Below are positions 16,122 through 25,658 of a stretch of 64,000 nt of DNA, in pieces (positions within the stretch are counted from its first letter, which is position 1; each line of letters opens with the position of its first letter). The translations under genes were made by a program, and so were the position numbers. The stretch is from Aquabacter cavernae (GTDB lineage Bacteria > Pseudomonadota > Alphaproteobacteria > Rhizobiales > Xanthobacteraceae), in the NCBI RefSeq assembly GCF_003993795.1, contig NZ_RWKV01000004.1, positions 124,001 through 188,000 on the forward strand, given 5' to 3'. The notes under the pieces are model-generated. The model was not told the origin of the DNA and made no database searches. It worked only from the letters and a program-made list of their open reading frames with translations.

Positions 16122-17252
16122 TCACAGGCCCGCCAGCAACGCCTCCACCGCCGCCGCCCGGCGATCCCAGCCCTCCTGCGCCACGGCGGCGCAGCGCAAG
16201 GCAGGATCCCTCGCCTGCTGCGCGGCGCGGATGGCCGGCGCCAGATCGCCGCCCGGATCGATGGCCGAAACCAACCCCTCATACGGCGTCAATGCCGGGA
16301 AGCGGGTCGCGGCGACGGGCGTGCCGCTGGCAAGATATTCGCGCAGCTTCAAGGGATTGCAGGCGCGGATCTGCGGCGTGTCCAGGAACGGGATGAGCGA
16401 CACCGTCCAGTGCTGCACATAGGAGGGCAGCGCCCCATGGGGGCGCGGGCCGAGGAAGGTAACGTTGGGCAGGGCCTCCAGGGCCGAGATATCGGTGCGC
16501 ACCGGCCCCACGAAGACGAAGCGCCAGTCCGGCAAAGACCGCGCCGCTGCCGCCAGCATGGGCATGTCGAGCCAATCGGAGATGCTGCCATAGAAGCCCG
16601 CCACCGGCCCGTCCGGCAGATCGGGCGCGCGCGGGACCGGGCGGGAGAACAGATCGAGGTCCGCGCCGTGCGGCACCAGATGGGTCTTGTGGGCGGGGAA
16701 GCGGCTCGCCAGTTCGGCGCTCGCGGCGATCACAAGGTCGGCACGCGCCACGAGGCGGCGCTCCATGTCGAGGACCGGGCCGTGGTCCACCCCGCTCAGG
16801 GCGCCGAAATCGTCGCCGCAATAATAGACCACCGCCCGCTCGCCGAGCCGGCCCACCGCCGCCACCGCGCTGGGAAGCGAGGCCCACAGGATGGGGCGCG
16901 CCATGCCCGCCTCCTGGAGGAGGGGCCGCAGGCGGCGGCCGAGAAGCTCTCCATTGATGCGCTCGGCCAGCCGGCTGCCCGGCCAGGGAATGGCGAAGGG
17001 GGAGACCACTTTCAGCCCATCCGGCAGGGGCACGGCGGCGCGGGGGGCCGCTGGGGCCGCCGCCGCCGTCAGCTTGCGCCAGGCGCGGGCCATGTCGTGG
17101 GCGGTGAGGCGCGGGCGGCGCAGGCCGATGGAATTCACCCACATGACGCGGTGCAGGCGGAGCAGGTGGCCGACGATATGCTGGGTGGAGGACGGATGCC
17201 CGCCCCAATCCTCCCCGAACACCACCAGGTCGCGGGATGTCCCTTCGGCCAT
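16122..17252 (-). CDS. glycosyltransferase (GT-B, group 1-like)
   Basis: A 376-residue GT-B protein starting MAEGTSRDLVVFGEDWGGHP. The features match exopolysaccharide group-1 transferases: AVVYYCGDDFGALSGVD in the middle, SAELASRFP and VPHGADLDLF in the hinge, GPVAGFYGSISDWLD at the start of the donor domain, and LKLREYLASGTPVAATRFPAL near the end. The conserved K.REYLA.G is the usual donor-site segment. It is the last gene of a three-gene minus-strand run; its ATG overlaps the ligase-like stop (TGATG). Longer in-frame readings upstream run into the ligase gene and are rejected. Sugar specificity is unknown. Confidence 0.85.
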   Translation of the reverse strand: MAEGTSRDLVVFGEDWGGHPSSTQHIVGHLLRLHRVMWVNSIGLRRPRLTAHDMARAWRKLTAAAAPAAPRAAVPLPDGLKVVSPFAIPWPGSRLAERINGELLGRRLRPLLQEAGMARPILWASLPSAVAAVGRLGERAVVYYCGDDFGALSGVDHGPVLDMERRLVARADLVIAASAELASRFPAHKTHLVPHGADLDLFSRPVPRAPDLPDGPVAGFYGSISDWLDMPMLAAAARSLPDWRFVFVGPVRTDISALEALPNVTFLGPRPHGALPSYVQHWTVSLIPFLDTPQIRACNPLKLREYLASGTPVAATRFPALTPYEGLVSAIDPGGDLAPAIRAAQQARDPALRCAAVAQEGWDRRAAAVEALLAGL

Positions 17253-18793
17253 CAGGTGGGCCCCGAGGGCAGGCTGTTGCGCACCAGCGGCGACATCCCC
17301 TGCAAGAGGAAAGTATCCCGCTGCTTCTGGTCGGTCAGAACCTTGTGGAGCGCCACGGCCAGGGCGAGGATGATATAGAACGGCCAGGTGAAGCCCTGGG
17401 TCAGGAAGGTGCCGGACACGCAATAGCCACCAAGCCCGGCCGCGAGGGCATAGGCGGCCGTGTGCAACCTTGGGTCAACCTCGGTGGTGGTGACGATCCT
17501 TATACATCGCCAGCTCATGAGCGCGGTGGAGCCGACCAGCGTCAGGAACAAAGCGAGGCCCGGAAAGCCGGTTTCCGCCAGCACGAGGAACCAGCTGGAA
17601 TGCACCGCATGGGGCTTGCCATCCCATTCGTCGGTGTAGGTCCAGTAATTGGCCGTGAAATTGCCAAGCCCCACCCCGGTCAGAGGCCGGTGGACCGCCA
17701 TGTTGAACGCGGTTCCCCAGGCATTGAGACGGCCTTGCGAGGATTCGTCGATGCCTTGCCCCTCGCCGCCGGACGAACGCCCGCCGATGCCCGCCACCAC
17801 GAACAGCAGGAAGACCGCGGCCACGCCGATGCTGATCAGCATGGCCCGGCTCTTGATGAAGCGGCTCGCCAGGATGGCGCAGACCGCCGCCAGCCCCAGC
17901 AGGCCGCCGCGGCTCTGGGTGGCCAGGATGCCGAAGAAGATGGTGATGCAGCCCGCAAGGCCCAGCATGCGGTCGAAGAAATTGACCCGGCCCAGCAGCA
18001 GGGCGCCGGCGAAGCTCAACGGAAACAGCAGCGCCAGGGACAGGTCATTGGGATCGCCCAGCACCGACCCGTCGGCGCGGCCGATGGTGACGCGGGTCCC
18101 CTCCACCAGGCCGATGCCCTGATACTGGTTGTAGAGCGCCACATAGGCCACCGCGATGCCGGACCCCGTGAGCAGGCGGGCGATGAGCTGGAAGTCACCC
18201 GCCGAGCGGGTGGACCAGGCCAGGACGATGACGATGACGGCGATCTTCACGAACACGTCCGACCATTGGAGATAGCTGTCCTCCCACGAGGTGGAGGTCG
18301 CGATCCCCAGGGTGATCACGCCGAAGAACGAGGCGAACAGGATCAGTTCGCGCGTCCAGAAGGGGCGCATGCTGCGGGCCAGCACCAGATGCCAGAAGAT
18401 CACCAGCAAAGAGAGCTGGGCCAGCAATTGCGGAATGCGCCAGGTCACCATGAAGGGAAAGGCTTCGTGAATCCGCAGGAACGAGAAGATCACGAACAGC
18501 ATGCAGGGCACGGCGGGCCGGGCGAAGGCAAGCACAACCATCACCGCGCCGCCCCCCGCCGCCAGCGGGATCTCGATGCCGGGTCGGTCCATCCAGGCAA
18601 AGAAGACGATGCCCACCGCGAGCAGCGCGACGATGATGTCGCGCCAGTGGGTCTCCCGCTTCTCTTCCGCCGGGGGCCGCCGGGGCTCGCTGATGTCGCT
18701 CAAGGGGGCGCCTCGCATTCCCGCCGCTCCCGGCAGATATACTACATTTCCCGGGGCGGCGGGCAGGTCCGGATTGTCAGGCCCCGGCGTCAT
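17252..18793 (-). CDS. O-antigen ligase/polymerase-like membrane protein (Wzy_C)
   Basis: A 513-residue polytopic protein with roughly a dozen hydrophobic segments and a soluble N-terminus of about 50 residues. The large periplasmic loop is bounded by SQGRLNAWGTAFNMA, RPLTGVGLGNF, HAVHSSWFLVLAETG and FPGLALFL. This is the R..W..A / P..GVG.GNF / VHN-like / AE.G.PG pattern of WaaL/Wzy proteins, with the usual VHN present as VHS. It would polymerise lipid-linked repeat units or transfer chains in the periplasm, and next to a Wzz-type co-polymerase the polymerase role is more likely. The start is the ATG at 18791-18793, overlapping the upstream GT4 stop (ATGA). Confidence 0.85.
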   Translation of the reverse strand: MTPGPDNPDLPAAPGNVVYLPGAAGMRGAPLSDISEPRRPPAEEKRETHWRDIIVALLAVGIVFFAWMDRPGIEIPLAAGGGAVMVVLAFARPAVPCMLFVIFSFLRIHEAFPFMVTWRIPQLLAQLSLLVIFWHLVLARSMRPFWTRELILFASFFGVITLGIATSTSWEDSYLQWSDVFVKIAVIVIVLAWSTRSAGDFQLIARLLTGSGIAVAYVALYNQYQGIGLVEGTRVTIGRADGSVLGDPNDLSLALLFPLSFAGALLLGRVNFFDRMLGLAGCITIFFGILATQSRGGLLGLAAVCAILASRFIKSRAMLISIGVAAVFLLFVVAGIGGRSSGGEGQGIDESSQGRLNAWGTAFNMAVHRPLTGVGLGNFTANYWTYTDEWDGKPHAVHSSWFLVLAETGFPGLALFLTLVGSTALMSWRCIRIVTTTEVDPRLHTAAYALAAGLGGYCVSGTFLTQGFTWPFYIILALAVALHKVLTDQKQRDTFLLQGMSPLVRNSLPSGPT

Positions 18794-19821
18794 GCGGCCC
18801 CCCGTTTCCGGCCGAGGGCCGCATCGTAAAGGGCGAGGATCTGCGGCAGCCGCGCCTGCGTCCCGAACCGCTCGCGGGCCGTGCGCCACGCCTCCAGCGA
18901 CCGGCGCTCTGCCTCATCGGGCGTGCCCGTGCGCCATGCCTCCACCGCCGCGCATGCGGCCGCGATGTCCTGCGGCGGGAACAGCCAGCCATTCTCCCCG
19001 GCCTGGATCACATCGGGCAGCGCGCCCACCCGCGCGGCGGCCACGGGCACGCCCGCCGCCATGGCCTCGATGGCCGCCAGCGGCAGTCCCTCGGCGCGGG
19101 AGGGCATGAGCAGCAGGCCGAGGCGCGGCCAGATGGTTGACGGGTCCGACACCAGCCCGTGAAACCGCACCCGGTCGCCGAACGCCTGTTCCAGCCCGGC
19201 GCGCAGGGGACCGTCCCCGAACATCTCGAACGCCACGTCCGGCGGGGTGCGCCGGGCGATCTCGCAGAACAGGTCCGGCCCCTTCTCCGGGCTGAACCGC
19301 CCCACGAAGCCGACGGCCCGTGCCACGGGCGGCGGCGGCGGGACATCGGGGACCGACACGAAATTGGCGATCACCTCCACCGGCTGCGGCAGGTCCGCCG
19401 CAATGGGCGCGCTCACCGCGATCCGCGTGGCAAGGCGCGACGTCAGGCGGTCCAGCCACTGATAGAGCGAGACGGGAAACCGCCCGCGCTCCCCCGCATG
19501 GAAGGTGGAGACGCAGGGAACACCCGCGAGGCGCGCGGCGAGGCGCCCGAAGATGCCCGCCTTGTAGCCATGGGTATGGAGCAATGCCGGGCGCTCAGTC
19601 CGCAGCCGCTGGAGAAGGGTTCCGAACCGGCCGTCCAGCACCTCGAAGGTCACGGCGTCGGCTTTGAGCTGGTCCAGCCAGGGATTGGCGCCATGGGGCG
19701 CGAGCAGCACCACGCGGGCGGGACGGCCGGCCTCGTTCAAGGCCCGCGTCAGCACCCGCATATGGGTCTCGATCCCGCCGATCCCGCTGGAATCCACCAG
19801 CTGCCACACCTCGCCCGCCAT
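18790..19821 (-). CDS. family 4 glycosyltransferase
   Basis: A 343-residue GT4-type enzyme. The N-terminus GEVWQLVDSSGIGGIETHM holds the GGIE acceptor loop, and LLHTHGYKAGIFGRLAARL and VSTFHAGE follow. The donor domain has VGFVGRFSPEKGPD and SRAEGLPLAAIEAMAAGVPV with the E-x7-E pair, then PPQDIAAA. It is the first gene of the minus-strand run GT4-ligase-GT, coupled by a 4-bp overlap. The start is uncertain: ATG at 19819-19821 is used here, but a GTG four codons upstream is possible. Frames reading through from pyrE are spurious. Confidence 0.88.
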   Translation of the reverse strand: MAGEVWQLVDSSGIGGIETHMRVLTRALNEAGRPARVVLLAPHGANPWLDQLKADAVTFEVLDGRFGTLLQRLRTERPALLHTHGYKAGIFGRLAARLAGVPCVSTFHAGERGRFPVSLYQWLDRLTSRLATRIAVSAPIAADLPQPVEVIANFVSVPDVPPPPPVARAVGFVGRFSPEKGPDLFCEIARRTPPDVAFEMFGDGPLRAGLEQAFGDRVRFHGLVSDPSTIWPRLGLLLMPSRAEGLPLAAIEAMAAGVPVAAARVGALPDVIQAGENGWLFPPQDIAAACAAVEAWRTGTPDEAERRSLEAWRTARERFGTQARLPQILALYDAALGRKRGAA

Positions 19822-19980
19822 CTGGCCCGCCACATTCCCCGCCGTTCGCGGCCCGCATCCTTCCACGGAAGGCTTTAAGATTCGTGAGAGAAGCCGCCCG
19901 CTGCGCGCAATGGCATCTTTCTCCCCGCCCGGGCTCTGATATATCCGCCAGGGACAGCGACAAGAGGGTTGGAGCCCGCC

Positions 19981-20679
19981 ATGACCAACATCACCGCCTT
20001 TCCCGACAAGGCCACCATTGCCGCGCTCAGCGCGCGCATGTTCCTGGAAGTGGAGGCGGTGCGCCTGTCCGAGGGTGAGCCGTTCATCTTCACCTCCGGC
20101 TGGGCGAGCCCGGTCTATGTGGATTGCCGGCGCCTGATCTCCTTCCCGCGCGTGCGGCAGACGCTGGTGGATTTCGGCATCTCCACCATCTATCGCGACA
20201 TCGGCTTCGAGCAGTTCGACAGCGTGGCGGGCGGCGAGACGGCGGGCATTCCCTTCGCCGCCTGGATCGCCGACCGCATGATGCTGCCCATGCAATATAT
20301 CCGGAAGAAGCCCAAGGGCTTCGGCCGCAACGCGCAGATCGAGGGGCATCTGGAGCCCGGCTCGCGCGTGCTGCTGGTGGAGGACCTGACCACCGACGGG
20401 CGCAGCAAGGTGAATTTCGTCCAGGCCCTGCGCAATGCGGACACCGAATGCGCCCACTGCTTCGTCTTCTTCTACTACGACATCTTCAAGGAAGCGGCGG
20501 GCATCCTGGACGAGGCGGGGCTGACGCTGCACCGTCTGTGCACCTGGTGGGACATCCTCGCCGCCGTGAAGACCATGAACCGCTTCTCCACCCAGCAGGT
20601 GGACCAGATCGAGGCCTTCCTCAACGATCCCCACGCCTGGTCCAAGGCCCATGGCGGGGCCGGCGGCATGAAGGAGTAA
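19981..20679 (+). CDS. pyrE: orotate phosphoribosyltransferase
   Basis: The 232-residue product joins orotate to PRPP to give OMP in pyrimidine synthesis. The PRPP-binding signature is clear as [18 protein letters not shown] (about 124-141); [15 protein letters not shown] matches the N-terminal substrate region and RKKPKGFG the catalytic lysine loop. It belongs to the longer (~230-residue) alphaproteobacterial PyrE form. The ATG giving MTNITAFP is preceded by TTGGAG at proper distance; a start four codons earlier is possible. pyrD starts 11 bp downstream, so the two late pyrimidine steps are cotranscribed. Confidence 0.95.
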   Translation: MTNITAFPDKATIAALSARMFLEVEAVRLSEGEPFIFTSGWASPVYVDCRRLISFPRVRQTLVDFGISTIYRDIGFEQFDSVAGGETAGIPFAAWIADRMMLPMQYIRKKPKGFGRNAQIEGHLEPGSRVLLVEDLTTDGRSKVNFVQALRNADTECAHCFVFFYYDIFKEAAGILDEAGLTLHRLCTWWDILAAVKTMNRFSTQQVDQIEAFLNDPHAWSKAHGGAGGMKE

Positions 20680-20689
20680 TCGAGAGACG

Positions 20690-21751
20690 ATGGACTTCTA
20701 CGCCCTCGCGCGACCGGCGCTCAGCTTCATCTCCCCGGAGACCGCCCACGGGCTGGCCATCTCCGCCCTGAAGGCGGGGATTGTCCCCGGTTTCAGCGAG
20801 CCGGACGACCCGGTGCTGCGCACATCCCTGTGGGGGCGCGACTTCCCCAACCCCATCGGGCTGGCGGCCGGCTTCGACAAGCATGCGGAGGCGGTGGACG
20901 CGCTGCTCTTGCTGGGCTTCGGCTTCGTGGAGGCGGGCTCCGTGACGCCGCGCGCCCAGCCCGGCAATCCCAAGCCGCGTTTGTTCCGGCTGGACGAGGA
21001 CGAGGCGGTCATCAACCGGTTCGGCTTCAATTCCCAGGGGCTGGAGCCGTTCGTGGCGCGCCTGTCCAAGCGCACCCGGCGCGGGATCGTCGGGGCCAAT
21101 CTCGGCAAGAACAAGCTCACCGAGGATGCGGCCGAGGATTATGTGGCTGGTATCACCGCCACCGCGCCCCATGCCGACTATCTGGTCTGCAACCTCTCCT
21201 CGCCCAACACGCCGGGCCTGCGGGCGCTGCAGGCGCGCGCCGCCATGCAGGATCTGGTGGCACGGGCCATTGCCGCGCGGAACGCCGCCGTCCCGGAGCC
21301 GGCTAAGCGACCGCCTCTGCTGGTGAAGATCGCGCCCGATTTGGACGATGCCGCCCTTGAGGATGTGTGCGCCGTGGCGCTGGCGACGGGCGTGGATGGG
21401 ATCATCCTGGGCAACACCACCATCTCGCGCCCCGCGGGGCTGCGCAGCTCCCACAAGGAAGAGGCGGGCGGGCTCTCCGGACGGCCGCTGTTCGCGCTCT
21501 CCACCGAGCGCCTGGGCGCGCTGGCGCGCCTGCTCGGCGGGCGGCTGCCGCTCATCGGCTGCGGCGGGGTCGCCTCGGGCGCCGACGCCTATGCCAAGGT
21601 GCGGGCGGGCGCCCATCTGGTTCAGGTCTATTCGGCCATGGTGTTCCACGGGCCGGGCCTGGTGCGCGACATCAAGCGCGACCTCGCCGCGCGCCTGAAG
21701 GCGGACGGCTTCCGCAGCCTCACCGAAGCCGTCGGCGCGGACCTGCGCTGA
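20690..21751 (+). CDS. pyrD: dihydroorotate dehydrogenase (quinone), class 2
   Basis: A 353-residue FMN enzyme that oxidises dihydroorotate to orotate and passes electrons to quinone at the inner membrane. The N-terminal ~40 residues (FYALARPALSFISPETAHG) form the class-2 membrane-association helices. The core shows NPIGLAAGFDK, GFVEAGSVTP, NRFGFNSQG, the class-2 active-site serine in CNLSSPNTPG, KIAPDL, ILGNTT and GCGGVASG. Length and serine base fit class 2. It is coupled with pyrE. The stop codon lies inside a 14-bp tandem duplication. Confidence 0.96.
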   Translation: MDFYALARPALSFISPETAHGLAISALKAGIVPGFSEPDDPVLRTSLWGRDFPNPIGLAAGFDKHAEAVDALLLLGFGFVEAGSVTPRAQPGNPKPRLFRLDEDEAVINRFGFNSQGLEPFVARLSKRTRRGIVGANLGKNKLTEDAAEDYVAGITATAPHADYLVCNLSSPNTPGLRALQARAAMQDLVARAIAARNAAVPEPAKRPPLLVKIAPDLDDAALEDVCAVALATGVDGIILGNTTISRPAGLRSSHKEEAGGLSGRPLFALSTERLGALARLLGGRLPLIGCGGVASGADAYAKVRAGAHLVQVYSAMVFHGPGLVRDIKRDLAARLKADGFRSLTEAVGADLR

Positions 21752-21774
21752 TCCCGGGCCGCTGATCCCGGGCC
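21747..21774. repeat. 14-bp tandem duplication over the pyrD stop codon
   Basis: GCTGATCCCGGGCC occurs twice without spacer (21747-21760 and 21761-21774). The pyrD TGA lies in the first copy, so the second adds a silent downstream copy. It is probably a recent slippage event; the gene end is unaffected. Confidence 0.8.
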
Positions 21775-21892
21775 ATCGGCCCCGGACCTTCATCCTGTCC
21801 CGGCCCCGACCCGTCCTCACTCGGAGGCCGGGCTGTGGTGACCAAAGACCGGCGGCGCGCCTCCTGCGAAGGCCGCGCCGCCCGCTCTCCCG

Positions 21893-22330
21893 TCAGGGCT
21901 CGCCGCGCGGCGCAGACCCGGCCTTGGCGGCCAGCAAGTTGCGAATCTCCTCCAGCAGCACCTCGGTGCGCGTGGGCGGCGGAGCCGGCTTGTTGGCTTC
22001 CTCCACCTTCAGCGTGTTGATGGCGCGCACGAGGAAAAACAGGATCCCGGCCACGATCATGAAGTTGATGCCCAGCGTGATGAAATGCCCGTAGGCAATG
22101 ACCGCGCCCTGCTTCTTGGCATCCTCCAGATTGTCCGCCGTGACCGACGAGGAGAGCGGCACAAAATAGTTGGAGAAGTCGAGCCCGCCGGTGATGGCGC
22201 CGATGAGCGGCATGAAAATATCGGCCACCAGGGAGGCCACGATATTGCCGAAGGCGGCACCGATAATGACACCGACCGCAAGGTCCACCACGTTGCCCTT
22301 GACCGCGAACTCGCGGAACTGCTTCAGCAT
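21893..22330 (-). CDS. mscL: large-conductance mechanosensitive channel
   Basis: A 145-residue MscL. The N-terminal helix and TM1 read [20 protein letters not shown] (5-24), then [13 protein letters not shown]2 is [18 protein letters not shown] (about 95-112), followed by a cytoplasmic charged helix ([14 protein letters not shown]). It is a homopentameric inner-membrane pore that opens under membrane tension during hypo-osmotic shock. It stands alone, divergent from fabA and convergent with pyrD. The 61-bp stretch at 21822-21882 between them contains a GC-rich inverted repeat (GGCGGCGCG and CGCGCCGCC arms, 21852-21882) that may act as a shared terminator, though without a T-run. Confidence 0.95.
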   Translation of the reverse strand: MLKQFREFAVKGNVVDLAVGVIIGAAFGNIVASLVADIFMPLIGAITGGLDFSNYFVPLSSSVTADNLEDAKKQGAVIAYGHFITLGINFMIVAGILFFLVRAINTLKVEEANKPAPPPTRTEVLLEEIRNLLAAKAGSAPRGEP

Positions 22331-22710
22331 TCTCGCCTCCTGGAGCCTGACCCGACCCGGGCGAATCCCCCGGCGCGGTCAATCCGTCTCGTAATTTATT
22401 GCAAGAAGCGCACGAACCGAACCACTTGCGGCGCAAGCGTGGCGGACGCATGCGCCGGCCTGAGACACCGCCAATTGACCGGCGGCGCGCGGGACAGGTT
22501 GCCTCAAGCGCGAGCTTGGCGCACGCCCGCGCCGCGCCATTTTTTCACAGCGCCGGGATGGCCGTGACGCTTTCATGACTTTGAGCATGCCCAGGCCTAT
22601 GTTAGGGAGTGCCGCGTCCGGCGACGGACTGGAGCTGTGACTTGGCAGCGCCGGTCCTTTCGCCGAAATGGAACTTCAGCCCCACGGGCAGCATAGTGAT
22701 ACCTGAGAGA
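22331..22710. promoter_or_regulatory. 380-bp divergent intergenic region mscL/fabA
   Basis: It must hold the mscL and fabA promoters. I see a small hairpin CAAGC-GCGA-GCTTG (about 22505-22518), CTTGC-GGC-GCAAG (22424-22436) and an AT-richer patch TCGTAATTTATTGC (about 22389-22402) near mscL. An in-frame extension of fabA reaches back to 22609 but is not conserved FabA sequence. There is no convincing -35/-10 pair. Confidence 0.5.
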
Positions 22711-23241
22711 ATGGCGGATCGGCGCACCAGTTTCGAGTATGAGGATCTTCTCGCCTGCGGGCGCGGGGAACTGTTCGGTCCTGGCAACGCGCAATTGCCG
22801 CTGCCGCCCATGCTCATGTTCGACCGCATCTCCGAGATTTCCGAGACCGGCGGCGAATTCGGCAAGGGCATGGTGCGCGCGGAACTCGCCGTGAATCCCG
22901 ACCTCTGGTTCTTCCCCTGCCACTTCAAGGGCGATCCGGTCATGCCGGGCTGCCTGGGCCTTGATGCCATGTGGCAGATGGTGGGCTTCTTCCTGGGCTG
23001 GCTCGGCGCCCCCGGTCGCGGACGTGCGCTCGGCCTCGGGGAGTTGAAATTCTCCGGCCAGGTGCTGCCCAACGTGCAAAAGGTCGTGTACGGCGTGGAC
23101 TTCAAGCGCGTCATGCGCTCCAAGCTGGTGCTCGGTGTCGCGGACGGCTGGCTCTCCGCCGATGGCGAGATTATCTATCGGGCCAAGGACCTGAAGGTCG
23201 GCCTGTTCCAGGCGGACGTGGCCCCCGCCACCGGCGGCTGA
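22711..23241 (+). CDS. fabA: 3-hydroxydecanoyl-ACP dehydratase/isomerase
   Basis: The 176-residue FabA dehydrates 3-hydroxydecanoyl-ACP and isomerises trans-2- to cis-3-decenoyl-ACP, the branch point to unsaturated fatty acids. The active site is visible as [20 protein letters not shown] with H71 and D85, one off the E. coli numbering. The N-terminus [20 protein letters not shown] is classical FabA, which fixes the start at the ATG giving MADRRTSF. A longer reading from 22609 adds 34 residues with no family resemblance. fabB follows after 66 bp, the standard FabA-FabB pairing. Confidence 0.96.
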   Translation: MADRRTSFEYEDLLACGRGELFGPGNAQLPLPPMLMFDRISEISETGGEFGKGMVRAELAVNPDLWFFPCHFKGDPVMPGCLGLDAMWQMVGFFLGWLGAPGRGRALGLGELKFSGQVLPNVQKVVYGVDFKRVMRSKLVLGVADGWLSADGEIIYRAKDLKVGLFQADVAPATGG

Positions 23242-23307
23242 CACCGCTGACAAGGCGGCGCCATGTTTGGCGGCCATGGTTCGGTTTTTCACCTTAGAGG
23301 AGGTGAC

Positions 23308-24525
23308 ATGCGGCGCGTCGTCGTCACCGGGATGGGCATCGTCTCGTCCATCGGTAATTCCACGCAGGAAGTGCTCGCCAGCCTGCGTGAGGCCAAAAGC
23401 GGCATCTCCTTCGCGGACGACTATGCCAAGCTCGGCTTCCGCTCGCAGGTGCACGGCGCCCCGAGCCTGGTGGCCGAGGACGTGGTGGACCGGCGCGCCA
23501 TGCGCTTCCACGGCGGTGGCACAGCCTGGAACCATGTGGCCATGGAACAGGCGATCCGCGATGCGGGCCTGGAGCCCGACGAGATCTCCAACGAGCGCAC
23601 CGGCCTGGTGATGGGCTCGGGCGGCTCGTCCACCAAGACCATCGTCGAGGCCGCGGACATCACCCGCACCAAGGGCCCCAAGCGCGTGGGGCCGTTCGCG
23701 GTGCCCAAGGCCATGGCGTCCACCGCCTCGGCCACGCTCTCCACCTGGTTCAAGATCAAGGGGCTGAGCTATTCCATCTCGGCCGCCTGCGCGACCACCA
23801 ACATCTGCATCGGCAATGCCTACGAGCAGATCGTCTATGGCAAGCAGGACCGCGTGTTCGCGGGCGGCTGCGAGGATCTGGACTGGACCCTCTCCGTGCT
23901 GTTCGACGGCATGGGCGCCATGTCCTCCACCTATAACGACCGCCCGGCCGTCGCGTCCCGCGCCTATGACAAGGACCGGGACGGCTTCGTGATTTCCGGC
24001 GGCGCCGGCGTGCTGGTGCTCGAAGAGCTTGAGATGGCCAAGGCGCGCGGCGCGCGCATCTATGCCGAAATCTGCGGCTATGGCGTCTCCTCGGACGGCG
24101 CCGACATGGTCGCGCCCTCGGGCGAAGGCGCCGCGCGCGCCATGAAGCTCGCCCTTTCCGGCATCAAGGCGCCCATCGACTATATCAACCCGCATGCCAC
24201 CTCGACCCCCATCGGTGACCTGAAGGAGATCGAGGCGATCCGCGCCGTGTTCGGCGACAAGTGCCCGCCCATCTCGGCCACCAAGTCGCTCACCGGCCAC
24301 TCGCAGGGCGCCACCGGCGTGCACGAGGCGATCTATTCCATTCTGATGATGCAGAACGGGTTCATCGCCAAGAGCGCCAATATCGACGAGATCGATCCGG
24401 CCTTCGCCGACATGCCCATCGTGCGCGAGCGCATCGACAATGCGGTGCTCGGCCATGTGCTCTCCAACGGCTTCGGCTTCGGCGGCGCCAATGCGTGCCT
24501 CGTGCTGAAGCACGTGGACGCCTGA
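23308..24525 (+). CDS. fabB: beta-ketoacyl-ACP synthase I
   Basis: A 405-residue condensing enzyme that elongates cis-3-decenoyl-ACP. The catalytic triad is visible: C161 in [11 protein letters not shown]296 in [11 protein letters not shown] and H331 in [12 protein letters not shown], with K326 also present. The ATG at 23308 has an excellent Shine-Dalgarno (TAGAGGAGGTG) seven bases away, so the upstream in-frame ATG at 23263 is rejected. It acts in the cytoplasm with FabA, and fabI follows after 190 bp. That gap holds a hairpin formed by GATCCCG (24525-24531) and CGGGATC (24541-24547). Confidence 0.96.
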   Translation: MRRVVVTGMGIVSSIGNSTQEVLASLREAKSGISFADDYAKLGFRSQVHGAPSLVAEDVVDRRAMRFHGGGTAWNHVAMEQAIRDAGLEPDEISNERTGLVMGSGGSSTKTIVEAADITRTKGPKRVGPFAVPKAMASTASATLSTWFKIKGLSYSISAACATTNICIGNAYEQIVYGKQDRVFAGGCEDLDWTLSVLFDGMGAMSSTYNDRPAVASRAYDKDRDGFVISGGAGVLVLEELEMAKARGARIYAEICGYGVSSDGADMVAPSGEGAARAMKLALSGIKAPIDYINPHATSTPIGDLKEIEAIRAVFGDKCPPISATKSLTGHSQGATGVHEAIYSILMMQNGFIAKSANIDEIDPAFADMPIVRERIDNAVLGHVLSNGFGFGGANACLVLKHVDA

Positions 24526-24715
24526 TCCCGGATCGTGCCGGCGGGATCAACCAATCGGACAGGGCCGGGCGGCTGGTTTAGCCGGGCCCCATTCGGCGCG
24601 CGGGCGAATGTTGCGCCTCTGCAATGTGTGTTGAGCGCGGGCGGTAGGGGCAAGGTGGCGCGCGTCGCCGCCGTCTGCTATCGCCCATAAGACGTGTGAC
24701 GAAGGATAGTCGGCG

Positions 24716-25564
24716 ATGCAGGACCTGATGAAGGGCAAGCGCGGCCTGGTGATGGGCGTGGCCAACGACCATTCCATCGCCTGGGGTATCGCCAAGGCCC
24801 TTTCGGGCCAGGGGGCGGAGCTTGCCTTCACCTATCAGGGCGAGGGCATGGCCAAGCGCGTCCGGCCGCTGGCCGACAGCATCGGCGCCACCAAGGTCCT
24901 CAATTGCGACGTGGAGAATCTCGCCAGCGTGGACGAGGTCTTCAGCCAGCTCAAGGAGAGCTGGGGCAGCATCGACTTCCTGGTTCATGCGGTGGCCTTC
25001 TCGGACAAGTCCGAGCTGAAGGGCCGCTATGCGGACACCACCCGCGAGAACTTCTCGCGCACCATGGTCATCTCCTGCTTCTCCTTCACGGAAGTGGCCA
25101 AGCGCGCGGCCGCGCTGATGACCAAGGGCGGGTCCCTCATCACCCTCACCTATGGCGGCTCCACCCGCGTGATGCCCAATTACAATGTGATGGGCGTGGC
25201 CAAGGCGGCGCTGGAGGCGAGCGTGCGCTATCTCGCCGCCGATTACGGCCCGGTGGGCATCCGCGTGAACGCCATCTCGGCCGGTCCCGTGCGCACCCTG
25301 GCGGGGGCGGGCATTGCCGATGCACGGCTGATGTTCAACTACCAGAAGCGCCACGCGCCCCTGCGGCGCACCGTGAGCATCGAGGAAGTGGGCGGCTCCG
25401 CGCTCTATCTCCTGTCCGACCTCTCCATGGGCGTGACCGGCGAAGTGCATTTCGTGGACAGCGGCTACAACATCATCTCCATGCCGCACCCGGATGTGCT
25501 CAAAGCCCAGGAAGACGCCGAGGCCAAGCTCGCGCACGACAGCGCCCCCGAAGCCGCCGAGTGA
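24716..25564 (+). CDS. fabI: enoyl-ACP reductase (NADH)
   Basis: A 282-residue short-chain dehydrogenase-like enzyme for the last step of each elongation cycle. The cofactor loop reads GLVMGVANDHSIAWGIAKAL (10-29), and the FabI-specific Y-x6-K site is Y156/K163 in PNYNVMGVAK, with Y146 in LTYGGS. This is the same numbering as the E. coli enzyme and separates it from ordinary SDRs. The fabA-fabB-fabI order is common in rhizobia. A C-terminal acidic tail (EDAEAKLAHDSAPEAAE) exceeds the usual length by about 20 residues. Confidence 0.95.
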   Translation: MQDLMKGKRGLVMGVANDHSIAWGIAKALSGQGAELAFTYQGEGMAKRVRPLADSIGATKVLNCDVENLASVDEVFSQLKESWGSIDFLVHAVAFSDKSELKGRYADTTRENFSRTMVISCFSFTEVAKRAAALMTKGGSLITLTYGGSTRVMPNYNVMGVAKAALEASVRYLAADYGPVGIRVNAISAGPVRTLAGAGIADARLMFNYQKRHAPLRRTVSIEEVGGSALYLLSDLSMGVTGEVHFVDSGYNIISMPHPDVLKAQEDAEAKLAHDSAPEAAE

Positions 25565-25658
25565 GCCACATGGCCGGGCGCTTCCCCTTCATGTTGGGCG
25601 CGCCCGGCAGTCGGGCGGCGCACCCGCCCCATGGCGCCGCGGCCCGGCGGATGGCCCC

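Noticed and set aside
22609-22710. In-frame upstream extension of fabA
   Set aside because: The 34 extra residues have no similarity to FabA, and the normal FabA N-terminus begins at 22711.
23263-23307. Upstream ATG for fabB
   Set aside because: The ATG at 23308 has a near-perfect ribosome site and gives the canonical RRVVVTGMG start.
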